From an uncultured bacterium (GTDB lineage Bacteria > Bacillota > Clostridia > Oscillospirales > Oscillospiraceae), in the NCBI GenBank assembly GCA_947364395.1, contig CANASS010000017.1:1-37537 (forward strand): a DNA stretch of 37,537 bases. The letters run 5' to 3'. Below, in pieces: positions 15,701 through 23,771 of this stretch. Made by a program: the position numbers and the translations under genes. The stretch's first letter is position 1. Each line of letters opens with the position of its first letter. The notes beneath the pieces are model-generated. The model was given only the letters and a program-made list of their open reading frames with translations, had not been told where the DNA came from and searched no databases.

Positions 15701-15729
15701 AGCATATGATTATACAGCGGATTTGTCAA
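15701..15729 (-). promoter_or_regulatory. Predicted sigma-A promoter for psuK-psuG
   Basis: On the minus strand a perfect TTGACA (15724-15729) and TATGCT (15701-15706) are spaced by 17 bp. A TATAAT is also present nine bases after the -35, too close for that -35. The psu genes therefore need not depend on the pdu transcript. Confidence 0.6.
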
Positions 15730-15788
15730 GAGAAATTTTGCGCTTTTCAAAAAAATCCGCGCCGCTTCACCCAACTGCGCGGACACGG

Positions 15789-15818
15789 AAAACCAGCCGG
15801 CGGATGCCCGCCGGCTGG
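15789..15818 (-). terminator. Intrinsic terminator at the end of the pdu operon
   Basis: The stem CCAGCCGGCGG/CCGCCGGCTGG has an ATGC loop (15793-15818). On the minus strand it is followed by TTTT (15789-15792), just after the pduV stop codon at 15826. Confidence 0.75.
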
Positions 15819-15825
15819 CTGATGT

Positions 15826-16332
15826 TCAAAAGTCCTGATTTTTGTCGGACAGCACAGTCCGCCGCTGGTTGGCCTCCTCCTCCGTCCCCCAGGGAAGCAC
15901 GTCCCCCGGCTCCTTCAGGTAGTTGAGGATCTGCCAGATCCCCTCCCCGGTGTAAGAGCTGACGTGGAAGATGGGGTTGGCCCCGGCCATCTCCAGCCAG
16001 TGGTGGGCCCGCTCAATGTCCCCGTTCTCCTGGTCGATCTGGGTGACGATGCCGATGACGGGCCGGTTGGCGCAGGCCGCCACACAGGGCGGGTAGAGGG
16101 AATAGGGCTCGATGGTGCTCAGCAGCAGCCCCACCACATCCGCCTCATAGGAGTACAGCGCCAGCGCCCGGCCCAAATTGGCCGTCTGGGCGTACTCCCC
16201 CGGCGTGTCGATGACCACGCTGTGGTGGTTGACGTACTGGGTCTTGTGATAGTGGATGGTGCCTCCCCGCAGGGCCTGGGTGAGGGTGGTTTTGCCGCAC
16301 TCGCTGCGGCCTACGAACATGATCTTCTTCAT
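15826..16332 (-). CDS. pduV: PduV/EutP small GTPase-like microcompartment protein
   Basis: This 168-residue Ras-like GTPase-fold protein is of the EutP/PduV family. The P-loop GRSECGKTT (residues 8-16), the DTPGEY switch (G3) and the base motif TQID (G4) are visible. In Salmonella PduV is a minor compartment-associated protein linked to positioning, via its N-terminus; the role here is unproven. ATG 16332 overlaps the pduU stop codon by four bases (ATGA), showing translational coupling. It is the last gene of the operon. The extra 15-20 residues at the C-terminus are not in the family core. Confidence 0.9.
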   Translation of the reverse strand: MKKIMFVGRSECGKTTLTQALRGGTIHYHKTQYVNHHSVVIDTPGEYAQTANLGRALALYSYEADVVGLLLSTIEPYSLYPPCVAACANRPVIGIVTQIDQENGDIERAHHWLEMAGANPIFHVSSYTGEGIWQILNYLKEPGDVLPWGTEEEANQRRTVLSDKNQDF

Positions 16333-16727
16333 GTTTTGGTGATCTCGCACACGGTGAAGCCCAGCCTGTGCTGTAAGAAATTGGTGATGCCCTGCATGGC
16401 GGACTGCACGTTGGAGATGCGCCCGGTGAAGATCAGCGTGCCGCTGAAGCGGTCGATGAAGCCCATCTCCACCTTGGAGGTCTTGAGGGCCACATCCCCC
16501 GCGATCACCGCCGTCTCCGACGGACACAGGCAGCAGATGCCAATAGCGGCCTGAGCGTAATCCACATTGGGGTCCAGCCCCAGCTTTTTGTAGATGATCT
16601 CGTCCGGGCTGGCGATGATGTGGGCCAGGGTCACCTGCTTGCCGGGGACCGTCTCCTGGATGAGACGGATTTTGCCCTCCGTTGACGCACCGAATTTCAA
16701 CAGGCTGTCAAGGGGTTCCTTGTCCAT
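16329..16727 (-). CDS. pduU: Shell protein PduU/EutS (circularly permuted BMC domain)
   Basis: This 132-residue shell protein has a single circularly permuted BMC domain that forms hexamers with a beta-barrel cap. The family blocks IRLIQETVPGKQVTLAHIIA, IYKKLGLD and AIGICCLCPSETAVIAGDVA are present. Its N-terminus precedes the permuted domain as usual. ATG 16727 follows AAAGGAG; a GTG four codons upstream is possible. It overlaps pduV by four bases and follows pduT after a GC-rich hairpin. Confidence 0.93.
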   Translation of the reverse strand: MDKEPLDSLLKFGASTEGKIRLIQETVPGKQVTLAHIIASPDEIIYKKLGLDPNVDYAQAAIGICCLCPSETAVIAGDVALKTSKVEMGFIDRFSGTLIFTGRISNVQSAMQGITNFLQHRLGFTVCEITKT

Positions 16728-16760
16728 GGCCAGCCACACTCCTTTACCTTTTTCTGCGGA

Positions 16761-16796
16761 ACCGGCCCGGCCGGAAGACTCCGACCGGGCGGTTTT
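16761..16796 (+). terminator. GC-rich hairpin between pduT and pduU, U run only on the plus strand
   Basis: The 14-15 bp arms (16761-16775 with 16780-16793, one bulge and one G-U pair) form a very stable hairpin. The T run (16793-16796) is on the plus strand, antisense to the operon. On the minus strand it may protect the upstream mRNA from 3' decay. Function is inferred. Confidence 0.4.
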
Positions 16797-16802
16797 GCGT
16801 TG

Positions 16803-17351
16803 TTAGATCAGCTTCTCCAGCAGCCCCTTGTGGGGAGAGGGGATGACGCAGGTGCTGGTGATGTCACCGGTATCCGCCAGCTGGTTCAGGCAGGAGTTGA
16901 TGGCCGACTTCACCGCGGACACCTCGCCCGTGAGGATGAGGTAGCCCTTGCCGCCCAGGCCCCGGGCCACCCGCACTTCCATGAGGGTGACGTTGGACGC
17001 CTTGGCCGCGATGTCCGCCGCCCGCACGATGGTGAGGGCGGACATGGTCTCCAGCAGGCCCAGGGAGGTGATCTTCTCCACCTCGGCGGTGCCCACCAGG
17101 GCGCCGGGTACAGAGGCGTGCACGTTGTTGATGGTGTGGTGGCAGATGAGGTAGGCCCCCGCAGCTTGGCGGCCGGTCTCCATAGAGCTCTTGACGGCCC
17201 CCACCTGTCCGCTGATGATGATGATGTACTTGCCCGGGCAGATGGCGGTGGCCACCAGCAGCTCCACGTTGGCGGCCTTCAGCATCTCATCGGCGGTCTG
17301 CACCCCGGCGGGGATGCTCTTCAGCTCGATCAATCCAATCGACTTTCCCAT
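16803..17351 (-). CDS. pduT: Shell protein PduT, tandem BMC with Fe-S site
   Basis: This 182-residue shell protein has two BMC domains in tandem (about 4-88 and 95-180) and forms pseudohexameric trimers. PduT carries a [4Fe-4S] cluster at the pore, bound by one Cys from each subunit. That residue, Cys38 in the ICPGKY segment, is present at the expected position. It probably passes electrons across the shell together with PduS, whose gene ends 31 bp upstream. ATG 17351 has an AAGAGGA-like site in the spacer. Length and motif spacing match the family. Confidence 0.94.
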   Translation of the reverse strand: MGKSIGLIELKSIPAGVQTADEMLKAANVELLVATAICPGKYIIIISGQVGAVKSSMETGRQAAGAYLICHHTINNVHASVPGALVGTAEVEKITSLGLLETMSALTIVRAADIAAKASNVTLMEVRVARGLGGKGYLILTGEVSAVKSAINSCLNQLADTGDITSTCVIPSPHKGLLEKLI

Positions 17352-17382
17352 AAGCGTCCTCTTTTCTTATGACTAGATTTCG

Positions 17383-18705
17383 TCAAGCCTGAATGACGAT
17401 GCTCTCGCCGTCAATGGCCGCGATGGTCCCCGCGATGCTGGCGTGGAGGCTGGAGCCCAGCTTGCCCTCGGGAATCTGAGCGATGAGGCCGCCCTTGTCC
17501 ACCTGGGCCCCCACGCTCACCACCGGCTCAGAGGGCGCACCCGCCCCCTGCCGCAGGGGAAGCCTCACCCTGTCGTAGGCGGGAACCGACTCATCCAGAG
17601 GCGCGGACACGTCGTAGCTGGACAGGCCCAGCTGATGGATCAGCTTATGCACCGGGTAGCGCTTATAGTCCCGGAAGGGGGCGGCGTGCTCGGGCTGGTT
17701 GTGCAGCTCGTTGCGGATGCCCTGCCCCGCCAGGATGTTCTTCATGTTGTTGTTGAGCTTCCAGGGCTGGAGGCCCATGACGCAGGCGTACTCGCACAGG
17801 CGGCACCCCACGCACAGATAGGCGTTCATAGGGGTCTGTTCGGGGTCGCACAAGCTGCCGTAGGCCGCCACCCGCATCAGCTTGTGGGGCTCGATGCGGT
17901 GGCCCAGCATGTGGCGGGGGCACACCTCGGAACACAACGAGCACTGCATACAGGCGGTAGCCGCCCGCCGGGTGGAGTCGGTGATGGGCCGCTCCAGGCT
18001 CACCAGCAGGGGGTGCCCGTCAGGCACCACGATGAGGCCCTTGGTGGTCTTGGTGATGGTACTGTCCACAGGGACTATCTTGCCCATCATGGGGCCGCCG
18101 TTGACCACCTTGTAATGGTCCACGGTGGGTCCCCCCGCCAGGGCCAGAGCCTGAGCCACGGTGATACCCAGGGGAACCTTGACAGACTTGGGCGTGCGCA
18201 CCGCGCCGGTGAGGGTGACGTACTTCTCCACCACCGGCTTGCCCTGGGAGGCGTCCAGCACGTTGAGGGCGGTCTCCACATTGGTGACCACCACGCCCAC
18301 AGCCAGGGGGATGCCCCCCTCGGGGACGATGCGGCCGGTGACCTCGTAGACGATGACCTGCTCATCTCCCGCCGGATAGAACGCCCCCAGCAGGTGGACG
18401 CTCAGCTTCGGGTGCTTTGGCAGCTCCCGCTGAAGGGAGGCCGCAGCGGCGTGGTAGTGCTCCTTCAGTGCCACCACGCCCTTTTCCGCCCCCACGTGGT
18501 CCACGATCAGGTCCAGGGCGGTGAGCAGCTTTTCCGCCTGAAGGTCCATGAGCTGCTGGTCCACCCGGAGCAGGGGCTCGCACTCCGCCCCGTTGATGAT
18601 GACCGTGTCAGCCTTGGCGTTGAGCTTGACGTGGGTGGGGAAGCCGGCGCCGCCGGCCCCCACCACGCCCGCGCTCTGGACCTGGGCGATCAAATTTTCA
18701 GACAT
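17383..18705 (-). CDS. pduS: PduS, RnfC-like flavin/iron-sulfur cobalamin reductase
   Basis: This 440-residue protein is of the PduS family, related to RnfC. An N-terminal nucleotide/flavin region has GAGGAGFPTHVK (17-28) and INGAECEPLL (37-46). Two ferredoxin-type clusters follow: Cys252, 255, 258, 262 and Cys298, 301, 304, 308. The C-terminal part has the barrel-like domain seen in RnfC. PduS is held to reduce cob(III/II)alamin for PduO and to work with PduT. ATG 18705 has GAAGGGG eight bases upstream. It lies 18 bp after pduP, within the operon. Confidence 0.94.
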   Translation of the reverse strand: MSENLIAQVQSAGVVGAGGAGFPTHVKLNAKADTVIINGAECEPLLRVDQQLMDLQAEKLLTALDLIVDHVGAEKGVVALKEHYHAAAASLQRELPKHPKLSVHLLGAFYPAGDEQVIVYEVTGRIVPEGGIPLAVGVVVTNVETALNVLDASQGKPVVEKYVTLTGAVRTPKSVKVPLGITVAQALALAGGPTVDHYKVVNGGPMMGKIVPVDSTITKTTKGLIVVPDGHPLLVSLERPITDSTRRAATACMQCSLCSEVCPRHMLGHRIEPHKLMRVAAYGSLCDPEQTPMNAYLCVGCRLCEYACVMGLQPWKLNNNMKNILAGQGIRNELHNQPEHAAPFRDYKRYPVHKLIHQLGLSSYDVSAPLDESVPAYDRVRLPLRQGAGAPSEPVVSVGAQVDKGGLIAQIPEGKLGSSLHASIAGTIAAIDGESIVIQA

Positions 18706-18723
18706 AAGGCGCACCCCTTCCGA

Positions 18724-20142
18724 TTAACGGACGTCCAGGCCTCCGACCAGCACGCATCTGCGCCGCCGGGCGAAGGACTTGGCCGTGGTCAGCCCCTCTC
18801 CGGTGGGACCGGCGATGGTAAACGTGGTGCAGCCCTCGCCGCCCACGCCGATACCGGCGTAGGAGGGGCCGTTCTTCACGAAAATGGTGGTCTGGATCAG
18901 CTTGGCCATCTTGGTCAGCTTATCCACATTCCGGGAGTGCATCATGGCGGTGTGGCGGTTGCCGTGCTCCACCCGAATGGCCATGTCGATGGCGGCGTCC
19001 ACGTCGGGCACCCGCACCACGGGCAGGATGGGCATCATCAGCTCCACCTGCACGAAGGGATGGTCCTCGGTGGTCTCCATCATGATGACCTTCACCTCGG
19101 GGCCCACATTGATGCCTATCTTTTCCAGAATATACCGGGCGCTCTTGCCCACGTAATCGGTAATGGGGTGCTTGCCGTCCTCCTTCACCACCAGCTTTAC
19201 CAGCTTTTCGATGATGGCGGGGTCCTTCACTTCGTAGGCGCCGCACTTCTTCATGTTGAACATGAGATAGTCGGCAATGGAGTCCACAGCGATGACTTCC
19301 TTCTCCGCAATGCAGGGCAGGTTGTGGTCAAAGCTGCACCCGTCCACGATGTCCTGGGCGGCCTTCTCGATGTTGGCGGTCTCGTCCACCACCACGGGGG
19401 GATTGCCCGCGCCCGCGCCGATGGCCTTCTTGCCGCTGGACAGCACCGTCTTGACGATGGCGGGGCCGCCGGTGGCCACCAACATCCGCACCTTGGGATG
19501 GCTCATCATGGCGTTGGTATTCTCAATGGAGGGCTCGGCCACCGTGACCACCAGGTTGGCGGGAGCGCCCTCCCGGGCCAGGGCCTTGTTGATGAGCTGG
19601 ATCAGATGCAGGGACACCATCTTGGCCCGGGGGTGGGGGCTGAACACCACGGAGTTGCCCGCCGCCAGCATCCCGATGGAATTGCAGATGACGGTCTCAG
19701 TGGGGTTGGTGGTGGGGGTGATGGCCCCAATGACACCAAAGGGAGAGTACTCCACCAGGGTGAGGCCGTCGTCGCCGCTCATGGCGTCGGTGGTCAGGTC
19801 CTCGATGCCGGGGGACTTGGTGGCCGCCAGGCGGTTCTTCACCAGCTTATACTCGTAAGCGCCCATGCCCGTCTCCTCCACGGCCAGGCGGGAGATATAG
19901 TCCAGGTTCTCCTCCTCCAGCACCACGTCTCGGATGGCCTGCACGTACTTGGCCCGGTCGTGCATGGAGCAGTTCAAATATGCCTTCTGAGCGGCGGCGG
20001 CGGCCTCCACGGCGTCGTTCATGCTGTCAAACACGCCCCAGTCGCCGCCGGCGGCGGCGCAGTTGGGCTCCGCGCTGCCCATGTCCACACGGCTGAGTAC
20101 CTGCTTGACGATGTTGGCCACCACTTGTTCATCAAAGCTCAT
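18724..20142 (-). CDS. pduP: CoA-acylating propionaldehyde dehydrogenase PduP
   Basis: This 472-residue enzyme oxidises the aldehyde made by diol dehydratase to acyl-CoA with NAD+ and CoA in the compartment lumen. The catalytic Cys277 lies in DHNLPCIAEKE, and the aldehyde dehydrogenase blocks SPFGVIGAITPTTNPTET and GAGAGNPPVVVDE are present. The first 19 residues (MSFDEQVVANIVKQVLSRV) form an amphipathic helix, followed by a linker, as in cargo-targeting peptides of PduP. ATG 20142 has AAGGAGG upstream; the open frame upstream belongs to pduO in another frame. Length matches the family. Confidence 0.96.
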   Translation of the reverse strand: MSFDEQVVANIVKQVLSRVDMGSAEPNCAAAGGDWGVFDSMNDAVEAAAAAQKAYLNCSMHDRAKYVQAIRDVVLEEENLDYISRLAVEETGMGAYEYKLVKNRLAATKSPGIEDLTTDAMSGDDGLTLVEYSPFGVIGAITPTTNPTETVICNSIGMLAAGNSVVFSPHPRAKMVSLHLIQLINKALAREGAPANLVVTVAEPSIENTNAMMSHPKVRMLVATGGPAIVKTVLSSGKKAIGAGAGNPPVVVDETANIEKAAQDIVDGCSFDHNLPCIAEKEVIAVDSIADYLMFNMKKCGAYEVKDPAIIEKLVKLVVKEDGKHPITDYVGKSARYILEKIGINVGPEVKVIMMETTEDHPFVQVELMMPILPVVRVPDVDAAIDMAIRVEHGNRHTAMMHSRNVDKLTKMAKLIQTTIFVKNGPSYAGIGVGGEGCTTFTIAGPTGEGLTTAKSFARRRRCVLVGGLDVR

Positions 20143-20155
20143 TAGCGGTTCCTCC

Positions 20156-21124
20156 TTAAATTGACATTGCGTAGCGCGCGATCTCCATATCCTGCTCCAC
20201 CGTCCCGCCGGACACGCCGATCCCTCCGGCCGCCTTGCCGTCCACCATATAGGGGAAGCCGCCGCCAAACAGCACGATCCTGCCCGGGTTGGAATTTTCA
20301 ATCCCATACAGGGGGCCGTCCGGCCGGGAGGCCGCGCCCAGCTCGTGGGTAGGCATCTGGAAGGCAAACGCGGTATAGGCCTTGCCGGCCGACACCTCCA
20401 CGCTGCCCACAAAAGCCCCCTCCATCCGCTGGAGGAACATCAGGTTGCCTCCGGCGTCCACGGCGGAGAACACCACCGGCACGCCCAGCTCCTTGGATTT
20501 CTCCACGGCCCGGGCCGCCATGCGGTGCAGAATATCCAAATTCATGGGGGGAAAGCCGCCCATACCCTGCTGCTCCATGGCCTCCTTCACCAGGCCGGTG
20601 ACCTTTTCCCGCATCTGGGTCAGGTCCTCCTGAAGCCGGGCCATGGCGTAGATGGCGTCGGACAGCCGGTTGATGTACCGCACCAGCACCTCCCGGACGG
20701 GCAGTTCCACAATCCGCCGCTCCGCCCGCCGGACGATGGTCCGGGCCACGTGGAGGGCCGCCGAAGCGGGGTCCACGCCGGGGATGACGAAGTGGGTCTG
20801 CTTGCCGGTGGTGAGGGTGCAGGTGTCCACCACCCCCTCCAGGAACGCCACGTCCTCTTCGGAGATATTCCCCTTGAGGGCGGCGGCGGTCTCCGGGGAG
20901 TCGCTCGCCAATTCCGCGCCCACGGAGAACAGCCGCCCTTGAATTTTGCGGACCGTGGTGCGGATGAATTCATTATCGGTCTGGGTATAGGCCATGCCCA
21001 GCATGGAGTTTGCCTCGTCGATGGTGCCGTAGCACTCCACCTTGGGGTCGGATTTGGACACCCGGCCCCCGCCCACCAAGCTGGTCTGGCCCTTATCGCC
21101 GCCCTTGGTGTAAAGGTTCGCCAT
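20156..21124 (-). CDS. pduO: PduO: ATP:cob(I)alamin adenosyltransferase fused to a GlcG/HbpS-like domain
   Basis: This 322-residue two-domain protein makes adenosylcobalamin for the diol dehydratase. Residues 1-180 are a PduO-type adenosyltransferase, with LYTKGGDKGQTSL at the ATP site and GVDPASAALHVARTIVRRAERR and YINRLSDAIYAMAR as cobalamin/ATP contacts. Residues 185-322 are a GlcG/HbpS-like domain (VFSAVDAGGNLMFLQRMEGA ... LFGGGFPYMVDGKAAGGIGVSGG). The Salmonella PduO has both domains too; the second binds heme in some relatives. It overlaps the pduN stop by one base (TGATG), so the genes are coupled. Confidence 0.95.
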   Translation of the reverse strand: MANLYTKGGDKGQTSLVGGGRVSKSDPKVECYGTIDEANSMLGMAYTQTDNEFIRTTVRKIQGRLFSVGAELASDSPETAAALKGNISEEDVAFLEGVVDTCTLTTGKQTHFVIPGVDPASAALHVARTIVRRAERRIVELPVREVLVRYINRLSDAIYAMARLQEDLTQMREKVTGLVKEAMEQQGMGGFPPMNLDILHRMAARAVEKSKELGVPVVFSAVDAGGNLMFLQRMEGAFVGSVEVSAGKAYTAFAFQMPTHELGAASRPDGPLYGIENSNPGRIVLFGGGFPYMVDGKAAGGIGVSGGTVEQDMEIARYAMSI

Positions 21125-21390
21125 CAGCCCACCTCCACCGTATCCACAATGCCCACAATGGCCTTGTCAATGGGGGCCGAGGCGTTCTGGAACACGTACC
21201 GGGCGGAACTGCCCTGGCTGACGATGACGATCTCGCCGGTACCCGCGCCCACGGAATCCACAGCGATCTCGGTGCTGCCCTCCCGCTCCAGGCGCTCGGT
21301 GAGCTTCTCCACAATGAGCAGCTTCATCCCGACCAGGTCTTTGTTCTTACTGGTGGAGACCACGGTGCCGATCACTCTGCCTAAATACAT
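21124..21390 (-). CDS. pduN: Pentameric vertex shell protein PduN/EutN
   Basis: This 88-residue BMC-P protein forms pentamers that close the vertices of the polyhedral shell. The family start MYLGRVIGTVVSTSKNKDLVGMKLL, the central GAGTGEIVIVSQGSSAR and the end KAIVGIVDTV are all present. It is the only vertex protein gene in the window. It follows the flavoprotein gene by 16 bp and shares the TGATG junction with pduO. It is needed for a closed shell in the model systems. Confidence 0.96.
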   Translation of the reverse strand: MYLGRVIGTVVSTSKNKDLVGMKLLIVEKLTERLEREGSTEIAVDSVGAGTGEIVIVSQGSSARYVFQNASAPIDKAIVGIVDTVEVG

Positions 21391-21406
21391 TTCGCTCCAC
21401 CTTTCC

Positions 21407-22243
21407 TTACGATTCGATTTGAATGGTCACGCCCCGCCTGCGGGCCTCGTCGGAGGCCAGGGCGGTGACGATGGCGCCTTTCGGCACAACGATAACCGCG
21501 CCCCGGGGGGCGGTGTTCAACGCTTTCACACTGAGCACTCTGCCTGTCATGGCGGGCCGGATCACGTTTCCGCTCCGGGTCTGATGGCCCTGGGACTTGG
21601 TCGGGGCCTCCCGCTTTTCCGCCGCTTTGGCGGGCAGAAAGCTGGTGACCGCCTTGCGCACGGCCTTGGCCATGTCCTCCGCCGCAGTCAGCCGGGCCCC
21701 ATAGGCCTGGAGCTTTTCCAAGTTGCCGTGCAGGGCGTCCCGCAGGGCAGGGGTCATATGATAGCCCAGCTTGGCCCGCATGGGATTGTCCGGGCAGGCC
21801 CCGTCCACCGCGACCACCACATTCTTCCCCTTCAGCAGCCCGCTCAGGATCATCGCCGCGGCGGGGGTGTCCGACATGCAGCCGGCCAGATGGGCGGCGG
21901 TGTTCACCGTCAAGGCGGGCACCAGGATGGTCTGGAATCCGGCGGCAACCTTCTCAGGGGGCTGGTCCGCCGACTCCACCCACAGCTCTTCCGGCTCCAG
22001 CGCGTCGCGCACGGCCTTTTCCCCCGTCACGTGCATGGCGCTGCGGCTCATGAGCACATGGTAGGTAAAGCCTTCGCTCCGAAGGGCCTTCAGCTGCTCC
22101 AGCGCTGCCGGAACGCCGATGGCCGCGCCGGTGACGATCACCAACGCCCGCTTTTGGCGTTCCACCAGCTTTTGAATCACCCGCTCCGCCAGCTCGTCCG
22201 CCAGCAGGGTCATGGCCAGCTCATGCCGTTCCTGTTCTGTCAA
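21407..22243 (-). CDS. Flavoprotein-fold (HFCD/PF02441-like) protein in the pdu operon
   Basis: This 278-residue protein has no counterpart in the enterobacterial pdu operon. Residues about 30-165 look like a flavoprotein fold of the PPC-decarboxylase/DpaB kind (RALVIVTGAAIGVPAALEQL, ILVPALTVNTAAHLAGC, a DTPAAAMILSGLLKGKNVVVA segment). The first 30 residues form an amphipathic helix reminiscent of cargo-targeting peptides. The last 45 residues form a separate small beta-rich piece ending in VPKGAIVTALASDEARRRGV. A flavin-binding role in cobalamin reduction with PduS is possible but is inference. The operon position between eutJ-like and pduN points to a compartment role. Confidence 0.65.
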   Translation of the reverse strand: MTEQERHELAMTLLADELAERVIQKLVERQKRALVIVTGAAIGVPAALEQLKALRSEGFTYHVLMSRSAMHVTGEKAVRDALEPEELWVESADQPPEKVAAGFQTILVPALTVNTAAHLAGCMSDTPAAAMILSGLLKGKNVVVAVDGACPDNPMRAKLGYHMTPALRDALHGNLEKLQAYGARLTAAEDMAKAVRKAVTSFLPAKAAEKREAPTKSQGHQTRSGNVIRPAMTGRVLSVKALNTAPRGAVIVVPKGAIVTALASDEARRRGVTIQIES

Positions 22244-22258
22244 TGGTCCTCACCTGCC

Positions 22259-23086
22259 TTAATTGGTGCAGTTCATGGCGATTCCCAGCGGCGTCACCAG
22301 CAGCGGGGCCGTGGGCTTCACCACAGGGATCTCCAGATATTTTTGGAACACGGTCTCGAACTCGGTGAAGCAGCACGCGCCCCCCACCACATAGACCGTA
22401 TTCACCGGGTATTTCGCCAGGCAGCGCTTGACGATGGCGGCCATTTTCTCCACCACCGGCTTGATTACCGGGAACACGCTGTGCTCCTGGGCCGGGTCCC
22501 GCTTCATCAGCTCGGCCTCGTGGGTGTCGCACCCGTGGAAGCCCGCCAGCACCAGCGTCATATGGGTGCCGCCGGTGGGCTCGTCGTCCACGAAAATCAC
22601 CTTGCCGTCCTTCAAAATGCTGATGCCGGTGGTCCCTCCGCCCACGTCAACCACTGCCCCGTCCGTAATACCCAGCACGGAGGCCGCCGCCGTGGGCTCA
22701 TCCACGGTGCTGGTGAGGCGGAACCCAGCCGCCTCCACCACATTCCCGATGGCCTTGACGCTCCCGGTCACGATACCCGGCGGGATGGCGCAGCCCGCCG
22801 CGTCCAGCGTGACGCCCAGCTGGTCCTCCAGCTCGGCCTTCAGCCGGGTGACGGTGCGCACGGCGCCCATGTAATCCACCACCACGCCGTCCCGCACCAC
22901 GGTGGAGGGGTAAGTGATGCCGGCCACCGGCCGGTTCTCCTCGTCCACCACGGCCAGCACGATGTTGGCGGTACCCAGGTCCACGCCGGTGCGCAGCACT
23001 CCCGTCCAGGGGTTATTCCGATGTTCTTCAATGAGGCGCTCAAACTCCACCAAGATGTCGTTGCACGCCTCCATGTCATGGCTCAT
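22259..23086 (-). CDS. eutJ: EutJ-like Hsp70/actin-fold ATPase
   Basis: This 275-residue actin-like ATPase is of the EutJ family. Motifs include phosphate 1 TGVDLGTANIVLAVVDEE, TSTVDEPTAAASVLG, phosphate 2 AVVDVGGGTTGISILKDGK and the adenosine motif VYVVGGACCF. EutJ-like proteins are proposed chaperones for microcompartment enzymes, but their role is not settled. The operon also encodes the PduG reactivase, another actin-fold ATPase, so two such machines are present. ATG 23086 has a GGTGGAG site upstream. It lies 28 bp after pduL. Confidence 0.88.
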   Translation of the reverse strand: MSHDMEACNDILVEFERLIEEHRNNPWTGVLRTGVDLGTANIVLAVVDEENRPVAGITYPSTVVRDGVVVDYMGAVRTVTRLKAELEDQLGVTLDAAGCAIPPGIVTGSVKAIGNVVEAAGFRLTSTVDEPTAAASVLGITDGAVVDVGGGTTGISILKDGKVIFVDDEPTGGTHMTLVLAGFHGCDTHEAELMKRDPAQEHSVFPVIKPVVEKMAAIVKRCLAKYPVNTVYVVGGACCFTEFETVFQKYLEIPVVKPTAPLLVTPLGIAMNCTN

Positions 23087-23113
23087 ATCCGTTCTCCACC
23101 CTCAAGTCCTTGC

Positions 23114-23758
23114 TCAGTCCACGATGATATAGGCCCGGTCGCCGTTCTTCACGCCGAAGGCGTTGGCCTCGTCCACGTCGATGTGCATTTCCGGCGCGAA
23201 CTGATCCGACACCCGGATGAGCACGTTGTGGAAGATACCCCCCCGCAGCCCGCGGATCTCCACCTTCACCATCTGCTTATCCTTCACCCCCATGCGCTGC
23301 GCGTCCCCGGGGGTCAGATGGATGTGGCGCAGGGCGGCGATGGTCCCCGTGTCCTTTTCGACGGTCCCCTTGGGGCCCACGATGGTCACGCCCGGGGTGC
23401 CCGACAGCTTGCCGGACTCCCGGATGGGGGGACGCACGCCCAGGGCGAACCCGTCGGTGACGGAGATCTCCACCTGGGACTCGCTCCGCAGGGGGCCGAG
23501 CACGCGCACGCGGCTCAGCTCCCCCTTGGGTCCATGGAGGGTAACGGTTTCCTCGCAAGCATACTGGCCCGGTTGGCCCAGCTCCTTTTTAAAGGTCAGC
23601 TCGCTGTCCTGACCAAACAGGATGTCCATATCCTTCCGGTCCAAATGGATGTGCCGGTTGGACACGCCGATGGGCACCGAGCGCTGGAGCTTCTCCAGCT
23701 CCTCGATGACCAGCCGGGTGACCAGTTGGACGAACATCTCATAGGTCTGTTTCTCCAC
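23114..23758 (-). CDS. pduL: Phosphotransacylase PduL
   Basis: This 214-residue enzyme turns acyl-CoA and phosphate into acyl-phosphate and free CoA, recycling CoA inside the compartment. It is unrelated to the Pta fold. Metal-binding histidines are visible: SNRHIHLD (His36, His38), LRHIHLTP (His145, His147) and His192 in APEMHIDVDEAN. Residues 1-27 form an amphipathic helix (EMFVQLVTRLVIEELEKL), the known position of the cargo peptide of PduL. It sits 13 bp after pduJ. No acyl kinase gene accompanies it. Confidence 0.95.
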   Translation of the reverse strand: MEKQTYEMFVQLVTRLVIEELEKLQRSVPIGVSNRHIHLDRKDMDILFGQDSELTFKKELGQPGQYACEETVTLHGPKGELSRVRVLGPLRSESQVEISVTDGFALGVRPPIRESGKLSGTPGVTIVGPKGTVEKDTGTIAALRHIHLTPGDAQRMGVKDKQMVKVEIRGLRGGIFHNVLIRVSDQFAPEMHIDVDEANAFGVKNGDRAYIIVD

Positions 23759-23771
23759 GGTTCATACCACC

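Noticed and set aside
15668..15825. Cobalamin riboswitch search in regulatory gaps of the pdu locus
   Set aside because: No B12-box-like sequence was seen in the pduA, sensor or pduV-psuK gaps. A computed search would be needed to exclude a divergent one.
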